Shown here: in pieces, positions 1 to 10,162 of the stretch
Layout: the number at the start of each line of letters is the position of its first letter
How positions within the stretch are numbered: the first letter of the stretch is position 1
Origin: Tolypothrix sp. PCC 7910
Lineage (GTDB): Bacteria; Cyanobacteriota; Cyanobacteriia; Cyanobacteriales; Nostocaceae
NCBI RefSeq assembly: GCF_011769525.1
Contig: NZ_CP050440.1
Coordinates: 2,419,501 to 2,483,500 of the forward strand
DNA length: 64,000 nt
Reading direction: 5' to 3'
Made by a program: the position numbers and the translations under genes
Notes under the pieces: model-generated
Told to the model about the DNA's origin: nothing
Databases searched by the model: none
Seen by the model: only the letters and a program-made list of their open reading frames with translations

Positions 1-84
1 AGATTTGACTATAGCTTCGAGAATAATTGCTGCTCCAATACTAAAAATCAAACTAGCTATAAAAGCTATTAAGTTCTTATTCAA
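1..84 (-). CDS. Partial small membrane protein (N-terminus only)
   Basis: A minus-strand reading frame begins at TTG (84-82), preceded by an AGGA ribosome-site-like motif about 8 bases upstream, and runs open to the window edge. An in-frame TAG lies just upstream, so the start cannot be much earlier. The 28 visible residues have a short Asn/Lys-containing N-terminus followed by one hydrophobic stretch, as in a signal anchor or first transmembrane helix. The rest lies outside the window, so no family can be assigned. It could also be a chance open frame. Confidence 0.3.
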   Translation of the reverse strand, partial: MNKNLIAFIASLIFSIGAAIILEAIVKS

Positions 85-398
85 AGGATTTTCCTAATCG
101 CTTTAAATGCCGACTTAATTTATTAATATGCGATTGAGCTTAATACAGACTGTAAATGTCGTTACTTATGAAAGTAGAAATAAAGTTATTTAGAGGTGAT
201 GGAGAAACTCAAGCTTAATTATGTAGATTGTATAACGCTTTTCTATACTTGCTAAACACATATGCAAAAAAGAAGAGGGGAAGTAGAAAAGCTTTGATAT
301 CCCCCTCTTGTTGTATCAATTTGTCGAAATCTTAATTGAGGTTTGCAAAGCTAGGTACAGCTTGCTTCTTTCCTGTTCCCTCACTCTGGTGGCTTGAC
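85..398. other. AT-rich intergenic region
   Basis: No gene is supported here. The stretch is AT-rich and lies between a truncated minus-strand frame and the 3' end of a minus-strand hydrolase gene. I see no strong hairpin or repeat. Confidence 0.5.
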
Positions 399-1328
399 TT
401 AAATTGCTGCTTGAATAACTTCACTAATAGTTTTACCAACTAATGGATTATCCCAGTAGCTTCCATGAGCTTCACCGCCCCAAATGAGTGGGATTAATCT
501 TTGGCTAAAAGGACGGTTAAAAATATTACCCTTGTCTGTAATTACATCCTGAGTATTCACATAATCAGTACTACCGTCTAAAAGCATTGACATCACGCCT
601 TCTAATGGGTAAGCAATTGGATCACCAGGATGAGCGAAATTACGCCAATTTAGCGCTTTTTTCCGCAAAATATAGAGATTTTGTAAAAATCTTCGTAGAT
701 CAGGTGTTAAATCGTGGGTGCTGACTCCGTTGACATTACCGCTAATATTCAACAGACTGAATAGCGCCAGTGGTGAACCCATAGTATGAATACTAGCTAT
801 GGGGATTCCAGATTGAGGATTGGGATCTAAACCAAACAGGATATTACGCAAATCCTTAACCAGTTTGATTGTTTCATCTTCTAGGTCATGAGATTCCCAG
901 CGGCGAGCAAAGAGGATGTCAAATAAAATCACTGTACCCCAACTATGAGTGATTACATGGAGGCGATCGCCAGTGTCACCACCTTTTAGTACACTGAAAG
1001 CCTCAGACTGGAATCTTTGTACTACCTGTGTACCAACATGGCGGCTTAAGTAAAGTGCTGCATCACCGACAAACTCAAGAATCTGTTCTTTGCGAAAATC
1101 TCTAAACCAAAAATCTTTCCATTTAGGAGAAGCTTCTAATCCAGCAGCTAATTCTTTTTGTGCAGCCAAATTCAGATCTCCCCAGAAAAAATAAATCGGC
1201 TTTACAACTCTAGACTTATCGCTGATAGAATTTTGAATGCGATTCAACAAAATATTGCATAAGCTCTCAAATCCTTGTCTCTCATGAGTTTTTACACCGT
1301 GGACAAAGAGAATATAATCAGTAGGCAT
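399..1328 (-). CDS. Alpha/beta-hydrolase-fold protein
   Basis: This 309-residue protein opens with a beta strand leading to the HGV turn (about residues 7-13) that forms the oxyanion-hole region of many lipases and esterases. The nucleophile elbow reads T-H-S-W-G-T, with Ser129 as the expected nucleophile. The elbow departs from GxSxG because Thr replaces the first Gly. A late His in the GEAHGSYW segment is a good catalytic-base candidate. There is no signal peptide or membrane segment, so it is probably cytosolic. The ATG at 1328 is the only sensible start. Substrate is unknown and no neighbour suggests a pathway. It resembles the uncharacterised alpha/beta hydrolases of cyanobacteria; fold assignment is fairly sure, activity is not. 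Confidence 0.7.
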   Translation of the reverse strand: MPTDYILFVHGVKTHERQGFESLCNILLNRIQNSISDKSRVVKPIYFFWGDLNLAAQKELAAGLEASPKWKDFWFRDFRKEQILEFVGDAALYLSRHVGTQVVQRFQSEAFSVLKGGDTGDRLHVITHSWGTVILFDILFARRWESHDLEDETIKLVKDLRNILFGLDPNPQSGIPIASIHTMGSPLALFSLLNISGNVNGVSTHDLTPDLRRFLQNLYILRKKALNWRNFAHPGDPIAYPLEGVMSMLLDGSTDYVNTQDVITDKGNIFNRPFSQRLIPLIWGGEAHGSYWDNPLVGKTISEVIQAAI

Positions 1329-2329
1329 ATTAGTGGACTCTCCATAGCTTCACATCTAAAATCCAAAGTGTAAGCTTAATAATTCGGAAGCGATCGCAAA
1401 TGATTACAAAACTTGAAAAATGCGATCTACTTGCTTGAAAATATTGTTAACTGTTAACTGTTACTGAAAAAAAGCTTTTCATGCCCTTTTTGTGGGATTT
1501 TCCCACGATTGACTAACTTGAAAAATAAGGGCACTTCAGTTAGAGGATAGACAAGAGAGATTTTATAATTATTAGCTATCTGGAAATATTTAATACAAAT
1601 TATTCAAAATTTAGCAACAGTTCTAAACTGACAAAACCTTGTTGTTTATGGCTAAATACAGTTCAGTTAAGAAAATTAATTGATAACAAAACCAAAAAAC
1701 TAGTTACTCAACAAAAAAACAGAATAATAATTTTGGAGGGGGTTTGGGGGACGCAACCGTCACCCAATCGGGGGTTTGGGGGAGAATCCCCCAATTCTTC
1801 TGGCTTCTTTAATAAGTGACAAATCAATCCCTAATGAGCTTAACTGAACTGTATTAGTCTATGGCTTGCCTAATTGGGAATTTTGAATTCGTACTCAAAT
1901 ATCCCTTTAAACACAACAACACCCAATCTCCTAATCGCTGAATACTTTCCTCTAATTATGTATCCTAGCCAGGGATGTACTACGATTTCACCACTTTAGT
2001 TAAAAAGTAATGAGAATCAGTGACAGCGCCCCCTGAATTTAAGTATTTGAGGAAATATCAGTTTTCGTGTTGGGTGTTGCTGTTTCTTTGACAAGACAGA
2101 TGTAAATTAAACAGCGTTTTTACCTCTTAATTTAACTCCAAATGCAGCTGTTATATCTGCCAGGTAAGCTTCTTAGCTTCAATTATTAGATTAACATCTG
2201 GAGATTAATTGAGACTTTTTAGATACTAAAATTTACTTTTACTGCTCATGAATATTAACAAAACATGAATTATTTTTGGAAAAACACCAATTATCGGCTC
2301 TCCAATTTTCGAGTTAAATGAGTTATTAC
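1329..2329. other. 1-kb intergenic region with hairpins and G-runs
   Basis: No coding region is recognised. It contains a GTGGGA/TCCCAC hairpin (about 1491-1506), and a G-rich segment near 1736-1790 in which GGGGGTTTGGGGGA is repeated and can pair with a following TCCCCC. An ATG-rich AT region follows. It separates two minus-strand genes, so it holds the promoter of the hydrolase and the 3' region of the sensor kinase. Confidence 0.5.
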
Positions 2330-5131
2330 TCATTTATTGTTTAAGTTTTGAAAATCAGATTTAATCTGCCATATCTCAGAATTTAATTTCATAGAATGGA
2401 CACCATATTTATTGACTTTGCATAGTGGATTAAGGGGTAACTCTATCCATAACTCTGTACCTTTACCTGGTTCTGACACACACTCTATGATGCCACCATG
2501 CTTTTCTACAATAATTTGGTAGCTGATAGCGAGTCCAAGACCTGTACCTTTGCCGACAGGCTTAGTTGTGAAAAACGGGTCAAAAATTCGCTTTTTCATT
2601 TCTTCTGTCATCCCTGTGCCATTATCGGCAATGCGAATCAGGATAAAGGATTTATCTGCAGAAACTCTCGTGGAAATACAAATTGAAGGGATGAGAGATT
2701 GATCGTGTTTAATTTGTGTTTCTAAAGCATCTATGGCATTTGTGGCAAGATTCATGAATACCTGATTCATTTGTCCAGCATAACATTTCACTAATGGTAA
2801 ATCGCCATAGTCTTTAATTAGCTTTACACCAGGGAAATTGGTATTGGGTTTCAGCCGATGTTGGAGTATCAATAAAGTGTTGTCAATTCCTTCGTGTAAG
2901 TCAACAGGTTTAAATTCTGCTTCATCCAGACGAGAGAAATTGCGTAAAGACAACACTATTGAGTAGATTCTCTCAGCTCCTACTTGCATAGAGGAGATAA
3001 TTTTGGGTAAATCCTCTGCGACAAACCCGACATCAATAGTTTTTTCTGCTAAACGAATTTCACTATCTGGTTCGGGATAATGTGATTGATAGAGTTGTAA
3101 AAGCTGTAGTAATTGTTGGGTGTAGTCGTTGGCGTAAGTGAGGTTACCGTAAATAAAGTTAACAGGGTTGTTAATTTCATGTGCTACCCCTGCAACTAAC
3201 TGTCCCAAGCTGGACATTTTTTCTGTTTGAATCAATTGTGTTTGTGTATGTTGCAGTTCTTGTAGAGTCCGCTCTAACTGTTCTGCTTTAGCTTTTGCTT
3301 GATTTTCCGCAGCATGGCTTTGTTCATAAAGTTGTGCTTGCTGAATTGCGATCGCAGCCTGATCTGCTAGTTGTAGCATTAACTTAATTTCTGCATCTTG
3401 CCAAGTTCGGGGTGCATTACATTGATGAGCAATGAGTAAACCCCATAGTTGCGTACCCATTTTGATGGGAATAATTAAGTTGGCTTGGACTTGCAGATTT
3501 TCCAAAAACTCGCGATGACAATCACTCAAGCCAGCAGTTGATATATCATTAATTGCTCGTACTCTTCCTTGATTGTAAAGACGAGCATACTCCTCGGGAA
3601 AACATTCTTGGGGGGCTGTGGTTCCCAAGGCTGATGAATACTTACCGTGAATCTCTTCTACAATCACATAACCATCAGATTCGCTGAATATTTTGTAAAT
3701 TAACGTCCGATCAGAGTTGAGCAGCGATCGCACTTCCCTGACAATGGTTTGGAGGGTGATATTTAAATCTAATGAACTGCGTATTTGCTCGGTGATTTGC
3801 TTGATGATTTTGGTAAAATGTAGGGATTTCTCGATTTCAGCAGTTTGTTCCTGTACCCGCTGTTCTAAATTACTATTAAGGGCTTGCACCTCTTGGTACA
3901 TTTGCTGCTGGTGAATAGCCATCGAGAAGTGATAAGACAAGGCTTGTCCGAGAAATATATCTCCTGGTTTCCATTCTGGCGCTTGTCCTTTCCTTTGTTC
4001 TCGCCAAACCTCAAAGGACAGTTGGGGTAGTTGCTGTCGCTGATTTTGCTCGCAGCGCCCCGCCCACAAGATTTCGGTATCAAATTCTGGGCGAAAAATG
4101 GTTAAAACACCAATAAAATTTTGGCGGTAATGTAGGGGAATTACCAATAATCCGCGAATTGGAGTTGCTTTGAAGGCTAAGGCTAAAACTCGGAAATGGG
4201 CTTCTTGATAAAGGTCGGAAATTGCCCAAACTTGGCTGGGTTTGGATTCAGCCATCCAGTTTTGCCATACGGGATGCTGTTCGATGACGCTATTTTCCAA
4301 CTCGTAAGGTAATTTCGGTTGGTCGCCCCAAGTGTAAAGTTCTCCACTTTGTTCGATGTAAAGCCTACCACCGATACCACCAAACGCATTAATAGTTGCC
4401 TTAAGTGCTTGTTGCAATTGAATTGTCGGTAATTGATGCAACAGGATACTGATTTGGTTAATAATCCCTTCTTGTTGTCGTTGAAAACGGGTTTCACTGA
4501 GGAGATTGCTTTGAGCGATCGCAATTTCTACTTGATCGCTAACCTGTTGTATGACTTTCAGTTCCGACTCGGAAATAGTTCGGGGTTGGCTGTGGTGTGA
4601 TACCAACAATCCCCACAGTTCAGGCTGTGCTGATTTCTCTGTGAGATTGCGATGTAATATTGGCACTACCAGCGAAGCCTGTACACCCATAGCAGTTAAG
4701 TATTGAATATGGCATGGGTCTACCTGTCGATAGTAGATATCCTCTGTTTGTTGGTATGGGTCGCTGGTTGATAAATATAGGGGCGATAAGCCGACTTGTC
4801 CTGTAGATACATCCACAATAGCCCGTTGTCGCACGGCTATAAACATATCTCTGGCGTACTGTGGGATATCATTGGCAGGGAAGTGTAGTCCTAAAAGAGA
4901 TGGTAAACGCTGTTCGTGGATCGCTTCCGCAATCACTTCGCCACTTTCATCTGCATCAAAGCGATAGACCATTACCCGGTCTGTACCTAAAAATGACCGC
5001 ACCTCGGCAACGGTAGCTGTTAATATGTCTGGAAGTTCAAGCGATCGCCTAATCTGATTAGTCATTCGGTGCAGTAAACTTTCTGGGTCAAAGGTTTGCT
5101 GCAACCCACCAGTTTTTTTAGTAAATACCAT
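2330..5131 (-). CDS. Phytochrome/cyanobacteriochrome-type hybrid-photosensor histidine kinase
   Basis: A 933-residue soluble sensor kinase. Domain order as read: GAF1 (about 20-215), a PHY-like GAF2 (about 220-410), a coiled linker, GAF3 (about 440-605), HisKA with phosphoacceptor His651 in A-H-E-I-N-N, and a HATPase with a G-x-G-L-G-L box. GAF1 carries the phytochrome D88-I-P motif and the bilin-linking pair Cys140-His141. GAF2 has tongue features (FRPE, WAG, then P369-Q-L-S-F). There is no N-terminal PAS domain, so this is the Cph2-like, knotless arrangement. GAF3 is cyanobacteriochrome-like, with Cys538-His and a second cysteine, Cys510, in Q-E-C-F. It probably binds a bilin and signals by phosphotransfer. 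No response regulator is adjacent. Family assignment is confident; photochemistry is inferred. Confidence 0.88.
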   Translation of the reverse strand: MVFTKKTGGLQQTFDPESLLHRMTNQIRRSLELPDILTATVAEVRSFLGTDRVMVYRFDADESGEVIAEAIHEQRLPSLLGLHFPANDIPQYARDMFIAVRQRAIVDVSTGQVGLSPLYLSTSDPYQQTEDIYYRQVDPCHIQYLTAMGVQASLVVPILHRNLTEKSAQPELWGLLVSHHSQPRTISESELKVIQQVSDQVEIAIAQSNLLSETRFQRQQEGIINQISILLHQLPTIQLQQALKATINAFGGIGGRLYIEQSGELYTWGDQPKLPYELENSVIEQHPVWQNWMAESKPSQVWAISDLYQEAHFRVLALAFKATPIRGLLVIPLHYRQNFIGVLTIFRPEFDTEILWAGRCEQNQRQQLPQLSFEVWREQRKGQAPEWKPGDIFLGQALSYHFSMAIHQQQMYQEVQALNSNLEQRVQEQTAEIEKSLHFTKIIKQITEQIRSSLDLNITLQTIVREVRSLLNSDRTLIYKIFSESDGYVIVEEIHGKYSSALGTTAPQECFPEEYARLYNQGRVRAINDISTAGLSDCHREFLENLQVQANLIIPIKMGTQLWGLLIAHQCNAPRTWQDAEIKLMLQLADQAAIAIQQAQLYEQSHAAENQAKAKAEQLERTLQELQHTQTQLIQTEKMSSLGQLVAGVAHEINNPVNFIYGNLTYANDYTQQLLQLLQLYQSHYPEPDSEIRLAEKTIDVGFVAEDLPKIISSMQVGAERIYSIVLSLRNFSRLDEAEFKPVDLHEGIDNTLLILQHRLKPNTNFPGVKLIKDYGDLPLVKCYAGQMNQVFMNLATNAIDALETQIKHDQSLIPSICISTRVSADKSFILIRIADNGTGMTEEMKKRIFDPFFTTKPVGKGTGLGLAISYQIIVEKHGGIIECVSEPGKGTELWIELPLNPLCKVNKYGVHSMKLNSEIWQIKSDFQNLNNK

Positions 5132-5563
5132 TAGTTATATACACTCAAAGAATTGTATAAAACTCTTAAACCCTGATATGAATTAAATTTGGTTAGCGGA
5201 AGCTGATTGGAAATTTTATGAAATTGCTTCCATATCAAAGAAGAAATTTTTTAGACCTAATTGGAGACGGCTTAAAACTCTTGCGAGAAGCAAGGCAAAG
5301 CGGTATCAAAGAAGTCTAGCTAACTCACGGTTACTTTGATTTCTCAGGAGAAATCTGAAGTATTGAGGGTGGAAGATTAAGAAAAAATTAATTATTAAGT
5401 AATTTATTTTATATCTTTGCTCTTATAGATGCATACGGTAATACTATGCAAATTAGAAAATATTAAGTTTTTATCTATATGGCGTATAAAAAAATACAGA
5501 TATTAAAATTAGTTTTGCTATAAACAAGAATTTATTATCACTAAAAATATTCGTTTCAAGACA

Positions 5564-5596
5564 ATTTAAGGGGAAACCAGTAAATTCCCCTTAAAT
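5564..5596 (+). terminator. Hairpin with T-rich flank
   Basis: A 12-bp perfect stem (5564-5575 with 5585-5596) closes a 9-base loop and is followed on the plus strand by TATTTTTTCG. The flanking genes are both on the minus strand, where the hairpin sits about 30 bases past the stop of the NADAR gene but without a T-run. It may be that gene's 3' processing or stop signal. The surrounding 5132-5625 stretch shows no gene. Confidence 0.4.
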
Positions 5597-5625
5597 TATT
5601 TTTTCGTTTTTATTAGTAATTAATA

Positions 5626-6105
5626 TTACAGGTATTTTTCGGTAAGTGCGGTCACAGAAACTAGCTTGCGGATTTCTTCACGTACGCTCATGAGAACTTT
5701 ACCAAGTTGATTTTGGCCAGTTTTATTTTTCCCACAACCCCAAAAGTAATCGTTAGGTGAATCCTCTACTATGATTTCATTCCCCGTGTTTAACAGTATG
5801 TCTCGAATCTCAGTATGAGTGAGAAACTTTTTTAATACAGCTTCTCGCATTACCTGAGTTTTCACAATATCCCAATCACAACGGAGTTGGCGACTACTAC
5901 ATCGCCCTAAAGCAGCAGCTTCTTCTGGAGTTGGGGCATTATGGATCGCCGGTATAATTACCGCATCAATACTGCCAACAAATTTTTGTGCTTGATAATA
6001 ATGCTCAACAGTTGCCCAGTAAGTACCCTGGATTTGAATTCCATGCGGAGAAAAGTTAGAAAAACAGCCATAAGGCTGCCAAACCTTGTAAAAGTAAATA
6101 GTCAT
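5626..6105 (-). CDS. NADAR-domain protein (YbiA/DUF1768 family)
   Basis: A 159-residue single-domain protein of the NADAR family. Known members (YbiA, riboflavin-pathway N-glycosidase domains) hydrolyse reactive early riboflavin-pathway intermediates or handle ADP-ribose-like ligands. Family landmarks seen: FSNFSPHGI near the N-terminus, WATVEHYYQAQKF with the conserved E-H-Y-Y-Q-A-x-K-F core, and the C-terminal YFWGCG...N-x-L-G-K-x-L-M segment. An upstream TTG frame would add eight residues; I prefer the ATG at 6105 because homology begins directly after it. It stands alone between two unrelated genes. Family call is strong; the substrate in this organism is inferred. Confidence 0.85.
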   Translation of the reverse strand: MTIYFYKVWQPYGCFSNFSPHGIQIQGTYWATVEHYYQAQKFVGSIDAVIIPAIHNAPTPEEAAALGRCSSRQLRCDWDIVKTQVMREAVLKKFLTHTEIRDILLNTGNEIIVEDSPNDYFWGCGKNKTGQNQLGKVLMSVREEIRKLVSVTALTEKYL

Positions 6106-6216
6106 TTGAAAATTGCTCTTGAATATCAATTTATATCATGCCTGGAGATGGTAATTAGAGTCTGCAAAAACTCTCTAGGGACTTCCAAATAAAGAAATAA
6201 TCAATCGCTTTGGTAA

Positions 6217-6256
6217 GCAGAGGAGGCAGAGGCAGCAGAGGTAGCAGAGGAGGAAG
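6217..6256. repeat. Purine-rich GCAGAGGAG/GCAGAGGTA repeat
   Basis: About 40 bases consist of imperfect copies of a GCAGAGG unit spaced by short variable bases. It lies between the NADAR gene and the DUF2243 gene and has the look of the short tandem repeats common in Nostoc-type intergenic DNA. Confidence 0.6.
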
Positions 6257-6423
6257 AATACAATTATGGTCTTCCCTGCAAAAAATCGATAATTTAATTT
6301 CTGGAAGTCCCCTAACAGGAAATTTTCTACTTTCAAGTCAACCCTAGCATTTGCCTCTAGATAGAAGATATTCCCCTAGCGAAAGTTCTAAGGTAGTAAA
6401 AATGCTAATCTACGAGGTTGAGC

Positions 6424-6906
6424 ATGGAGGCGAATAGTGAGAAACTCAAGCAACCGACACCGCTAATTGCTGCTGGTATTTTCCTAGGTTTAGGTCTAGG
6501 TGGATTTGTGGATGGCATCGTACTGCATCAAATCCTCCAATGGCATCATATGTTAAGTAATGTGAGACCACTGAATAATGAATCAAATATAGATTTGAAC
6601 ATGGTCTGGGATGGCTTATTTCATGCCTTGGACTGGTTACTCACAGTAGTTGGAGTAGCTTTATTATGGCGTGCAGGTGGGCGTGAAGATGTTCCTTGGT
6701 CATCCCAAACTTTTATTGGATCTATACTTCTTGGTTTTGGATTATTTAATGTAGTAGAAGGGCTAATTGACCATCAAATTCTCGGCATTCATCATGTGAA
6801 ACCAGGGCCAAATCAGTTAGCTTGGGATATAGGATTTTTAATATTTGGAGCGCTACTTATTGTTGTTGGGTGGTTGATGATTAAAACTAGAAAAGTAGCA
6901 GAATAA
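6424..6906 (+). CDS. DUF2243 four-helix membrane protein
   Basis: A 160-residue integral membrane protein with four predicted helices (about residues 15-37, 63-84, 97-117 and 130-152). Helix ends carry the conserved H-x-I-L-x-W-H-H and D-H-Q-I-L-G-I-H-H motifs, whose paired histidines hint at a bound metal or haem, as in other DUF2243 proteins. I chose the ATG at 6424 over an in-frame TTG at 6418 because a GAGG ribosome site lies 7-10 bases ahead of it. No function is established for this family, and the neighbours (NADAR protein, acyl-CoA ligase) do not point to one. Confidence 0.85.
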   Translation: MEANSEKLKQPTPLIAAGIFLGLGLGGFVDGIVLHQILQWHHMLSNVRPLNNESNIDLNMVWDGLFHALDWLLTVVGVALLWRAGGREDVPWSSQTFIGSILLGFGLFNVVEGLIDHQILGIHHVKPGPNQLAWDIGFLIFGALLIVVGWLMIKTRKVAE

Positions 6907-6918
6907 TCAACAGTCAAC

Positions 6919-8529
6919 CTAAGCCCCAAAAATCTTTTTATCGTGACCTACCCATTCTTTTTCGCGTAAAAGATATTTTTGAATTTTGCCAGTACTAGTT
7001 TTTGGTAGAGAAGTAAATTCAATCGCACTAGGACATTTAAAAGCCGCAATTTGACTGCGACAAAATTGCATTAATTCTTGTTCTGTAACTTGCATTCCTT
7101 CTTTGATGGTAATAAATGCTTTAGGAACTTCACCGCGTTTAGGATGAGGGATGGAAATTACAGCACATTCTAATACTGCTTCATGACGGTAAAGACATTG
7201 TTCAACTTCAATACTAGAGACATTTTCACCACTAGTAATGATGATATCTTTCATGCGATCGCGCACTTCAATATAGCCGTCGGGATGCATTACCGCTAAA
7301 TCACCACTGTGAAACCATCCCCCATGAAATGCGCGTTCTGTGGCTTTGGGGTCGTTATAATAACCCGTCATCACCATATTTCCTTGCATCACCACTTCAC
7401 CCATTGTTCGTCCATCCGCAGGGACATCATGCATATTTTTATCTACAACCCGCAAACCATCTGCACCTATATAAGGTACGCCTTGACGCGCCATGAGTTT
7501 GGCTTTTTCTGCAATATCTAAATCTTCCCAATCTGATTGATATTCGCAAACTGTATAAGGGCCATATACTTCCGTCAAACCATAAACATGAATAATTTTC
7601 GCGCCTATTTCGCTAATTTTGGCAATCAAAGTTGGTGATGGTGGTGCGCCTGCTGTGGTAATGGTGAGAGGTGCTGCTAAAACTTGTGGACAGTTGGGAT
7701 AATTCAATAGTGAAATTAGAACTACAGGCGCAGCATTCAAGTGTGTCACACCCTCTTGTGCAATTAAATTCCAGACAGTACCAGGGTGGAATTTACGCAA
7801 ACAAATATGAGTACCACCTATAGCAGTTACCGCCCAAGTAAAACACCAACCATTGCAGTGAAACATGGGCAAAGTCCAGAGATAAACTGAGTTAGGCGTT
7901 AATGTGGTTTCAATAATTTCGCCTAAAGAATTAAGATATGCACCTCTATGCGAGTACATTACACCTTTGAGTTTGCCAGAAGTTCCACTTGTGTAATTAA
8001 TAGAAATTGTCTCCATTTCATCAGCAATTAGCCAAGGTAATTCGTCATTACTACCAGTTTGGATAAATGCTTCATAATCTTCGCCTGCTAAAGGCGTAAA
8101 TTCTTCTAAGTCACTGATATTGATAATCTGTTTGATAGTTTCTAAACTATCTTGAATTGGTCGAATAATATTTGCTAATTCTGTATCAACAAATAAAAAC
8201 TTAGCACCACAATCATTTAATATATAGGCAACTTCTTGTGGCGCTAAACGCGTATTAATAGATACTAAAACACCGCCAGCTAAAGGTACAGCAAAATGGG
8301 CTTCTAGCATAGGGGGAGTATTAAAACAAAAAAAGGCGACGCGATCGCCTTTTTCTAGTCCCCCATGACGTAAAGCTGAGGCTAAACAATTTATCCGTTC
8401 TGCAAATTCAGCGTAAGTGAAGCGTTTTTGTTTATATATAATCGCAACTTTATGACTATATACTTTAGCATTGCGTTTAATAAATGTTAAAGGAGTGAGA
8501 ATGTTACGATAAACTGCTTCAGGGTTCAT
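6919..8529 (-). CDS. AMP-forming acyl-CoA synthetase
   Basis: A 536-residue member of the ANL adenylating superfamily. It would activate a carboxylic acid, probably a medium- or long-chain fatty acid, with ATP and load it onto CoA. The P-loop-like motif Y-T-S-G-T-S-G-K-L-K-G-V (about 175-186), the A5 motif V-Y-G-L-T-E, the hinge-region motif W-F-H-S-G-D and the C-terminal P-K-T-x-T-G-K with its catalytic Lys are all visible. Length is normal for the single-domain ligases. No acyl-carrier or polyketide genes adjoin it, so a stand-alone role in fatty-acid salvage is more likely than natural-product synthesis. Chain-length preference cannot be read from sequence. Confidence 0.85.
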   Translation of the reverse strand: MNPEAVYRNILTPLTFIKRNAKVYSHKVAIIYKQKRFTYAEFAERINCLASALRHGGLEKGDRVAFFCFNTPPMLEAHFAVPLAGGVLVSINTRLAPQEVAYILNDCGAKFLFVDTELANIIRPIQDSLETIKQIINISDLEEFTPLAGEDYEAFIQTGSNDELPWLIADEMETISINYTSGTSGKLKGVMYSHRGAYLNSLGEIIETTLTPNSVYLWTLPMFHCNGWCFTWAVTAIGGTHICLRKFHPGTVWNLIAQEGVTHLNAAPVVLISLLNYPNCPQVLAAPLTITTAGAPPSPTLIAKISEIGAKIIHVYGLTEVYGPYTVCEYQSDWEDLDIAEKAKLMARQGVPYIGADGLRVVDKNMHDVPADGRTMGEVVMQGNMVMTGYYNDPKATERAFHGGWFHSGDLAVMHPDGYIEVRDRMKDIIITSGENVSSIEVEQCLYRHEAVLECAVISIPHPKRGEVPKAFITIKEGMQVTEQELMQFCRSQIAAFKCPSAIEFTSLPKTSTGKIQKYLLREKEWVGHDKKIFGA

Positions 8530-8619
8530 GGCTAATGCTAATAGTTAACCTTCACACTGGAGCATATCATAATCAGTCAAGAGCCAAGAAATGCTGGACG
8601 CTTGACCCTTGACTCTGGA

Positions 8620-9288
8620 CTACCTAACATTTCTCACCAAAAAATCTGCTTGTCCACAGCTAGTGCGAGACCGTTTGAGAACTTCTTCACTACAAACACC
8701 AGGTTGACCGTCTTTAGAGTAGCAAAAGAATACTTCTTGTAAAAATCTTCCGGAACCAGAACAATAAGGCGCTATAGCATTAGTATTTAATTCTGGATTA
8801 GCGCTAGCAAATGCATTTTGTAATCCATCAATAGTAGTGCGGAAAGGTTTGCTTGGACGATTATAAGTTGTGGGAATCGCCACAGAATCTTTTAACTGTT
8901 TTGATAATTTTAAATATTCTTTAGGAGTCTTACCCGAACAAGTACCATGTTTTTCCCATTCATGGTCATAAAGTTTAGCACTGGGAAACAACCCCACAAA
9001 CTCTTGCTTTAATTTTTTCGGTAATTTTTCAGAGGAACAATTAGCTGGATAACCCTTTTGGTATTGGGGCCACAAACCATGTAATACAAAACCAAGTTTT
9101 TTACCTACTTTGCACTGCTGTGGATCGCGATCGCCATTTTTGGCACAGTAATCTGGTGACCATGATAAAGTCAGTACGTAAAAATCAAACTGGCCAGGAG
9201 TTCCGCGATTTTGGGCGCTAACGGCGTTAGGGATAGCAAAGCTAGTAATCAACAGAGAAGATGCTACCAGGATGTTCTTGAACTGCAT
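8620..9288 (-). CDS. Secreted RNase T2-family ribonuclease
   Basis: A 222-residue protein with a cleavable signal peptide (hydrophobic residues about 5-25, ending near A-V-S-A-Q). Both catalytic signatures of the T2 family are intact: F-V-L-H-G-L-W-P (CAS-1) and H-E-W-E-K-H-G-T-C (CAS-2), providing the two general acid/base histidines. Several cysteines fit the usual disulfide pattern. It should cleave single-stranded RNA through a 2',3'-cyclic phosphate in the periplasm or outside the cell, perhaps for phosphate or nucleoside scavenging. An in-frame GTG lies six bases upstream of the chosen ATG (9288). It is divergent from the CAP-domain gene that follows. Confidence 0.9.
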   Translation of the reverse strand: MQFKNILVASSLLITSFAIPNAVSAQNRGTPGQFDFYVLTLSWSPDYCAKNGDRDPQQCKVGKKLGFVLHGLWPQYQKGYPANCSSEKLPKKLKQEFVGLFPSAKLYDHEWEKHGTCSGKTPKEYLKLSKQLKDSVAIPTTYNRPSKPFRTTIDGLQNAFASANPELNTNAIAPYCSGSGRFLQEVFFCYSKDGQPGVCSEEVLKRSRTSCGQADFLVRNVR

Positions 9289-9499
9289 ATTCACAGTAAG
9301 GTTTTCGGTAATTAAAGTTACGACCTATACATTAACTCAGCCCAATCAAAAATCGTCAAGAGCGATCGCAAGCATTCCCTATGACAGCCTTTTCTGGCAA
9401 AATATCAGTAATACTGCTGACTAGCTAGCGGCAAATTAGTCAGTGTGCCACTGTAGTTATGCAGTAATCTGTGCATCCCCAAAGCGTGAATAAGTAAAC

Positions 9500-10162
9500 A
9501 TGAGGACAAGAAGCAAAGTTGATATTTGGTGGCGATATTTTCTTTTATTTACAGCGCTAATTATTTCCAGACCAACTTTCCATTTTGTTAACCAGGCTTT
9601 ACGAGGACACCCGTTAGATATTAACTATTTCTGGAGTGAACTCTCATTAGAAAAAGTTTTAGCTGCGGGTCTTTACAATGGTGATGGTGGGTCAGACTGG
9701 AACATAGGGAAGCCAAAAGCTACAATCTGGAATGCTGAACAGTTGCGTTCTCTACCAGAAATCAGAAAATTTGCCCTGGAACTAGTAAATCGCGATCGCG
9801 ATTTAAATTATTTACCAACTTTGCGAGAAGATATAATTCTTTCCCTAGTAGCCCAACGTCATGCAGAAGATATGCTAGCGCGCAACTATTTTAGTCATAT
9901 CTCTCCTGAAGGTAAACGTCCGCGCGATCGCTATCTTGCACTGGGCGGTACTCACGGTAAAGGGGTTGCTGAAAACATTCTGCAAAGCCATACACAGGGT
10001 TTCGGCTTGACCTACGGCGAAGCCGAAAAATTTCAACGCGGTTGGATGTACAGCAATGGACATCGCGAAAATCTTCTCGCTGTTCAATACACCAAATTTG
10101 GTTATGGAATTGCAACTGGTGTAGATGGGCGGATTTATGCAGTGCAAATGTTTGCGGAATAA
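9500..10162 (+). CDS. CAP (SCP/PR-1) domain protein, membrane-anchored or secreted
   Basis: A 220-residue protein with an N-terminal hydrophobic segment (about 10-28) that serves as a signal or anchor, then a roughly 60-residue linker and a CAP domain (about 85-220). CAP signatures are clear: R-H-A-E-D-M-L-x-x-N-Y-F-S-H, G-V-A-E-N-I and G-H-R-E-N-L-L, which supply the paired His/Glu cluster of the family. In bacteria such proteins are extracytoplasmic and of uncertain activity. It is divergent from the secreted RNase T2, so two exported proteins share one 210-bp promoter region. Confidence 0.85.
   Translation: MRTRSKVDIWWRYFLLFTALIISRPTFHFVNQALRGHPLDINYFWSELSLEKVLAAGLYNGDGGSDWNIGKPKATIWNAEQLRSLPEIRKFALELVNRDRDLNYLPTLREDIILSLVAQRHAEDMLARNYFSHISPEGKRPRDRYLALGGTHGKGVAENILQSHTQGFGLTYGEAEKFQRGWMYSNGHRENLLAVQYTKFGYGIATGVDGRIYAVQMFAE

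Noticed and set aside
2498-2686. Small plus-strand frame opposite the photoreceptor kinase
   Set aside because: It lies inside conserved HATPase coding sequence and encodes nothing recognisable.
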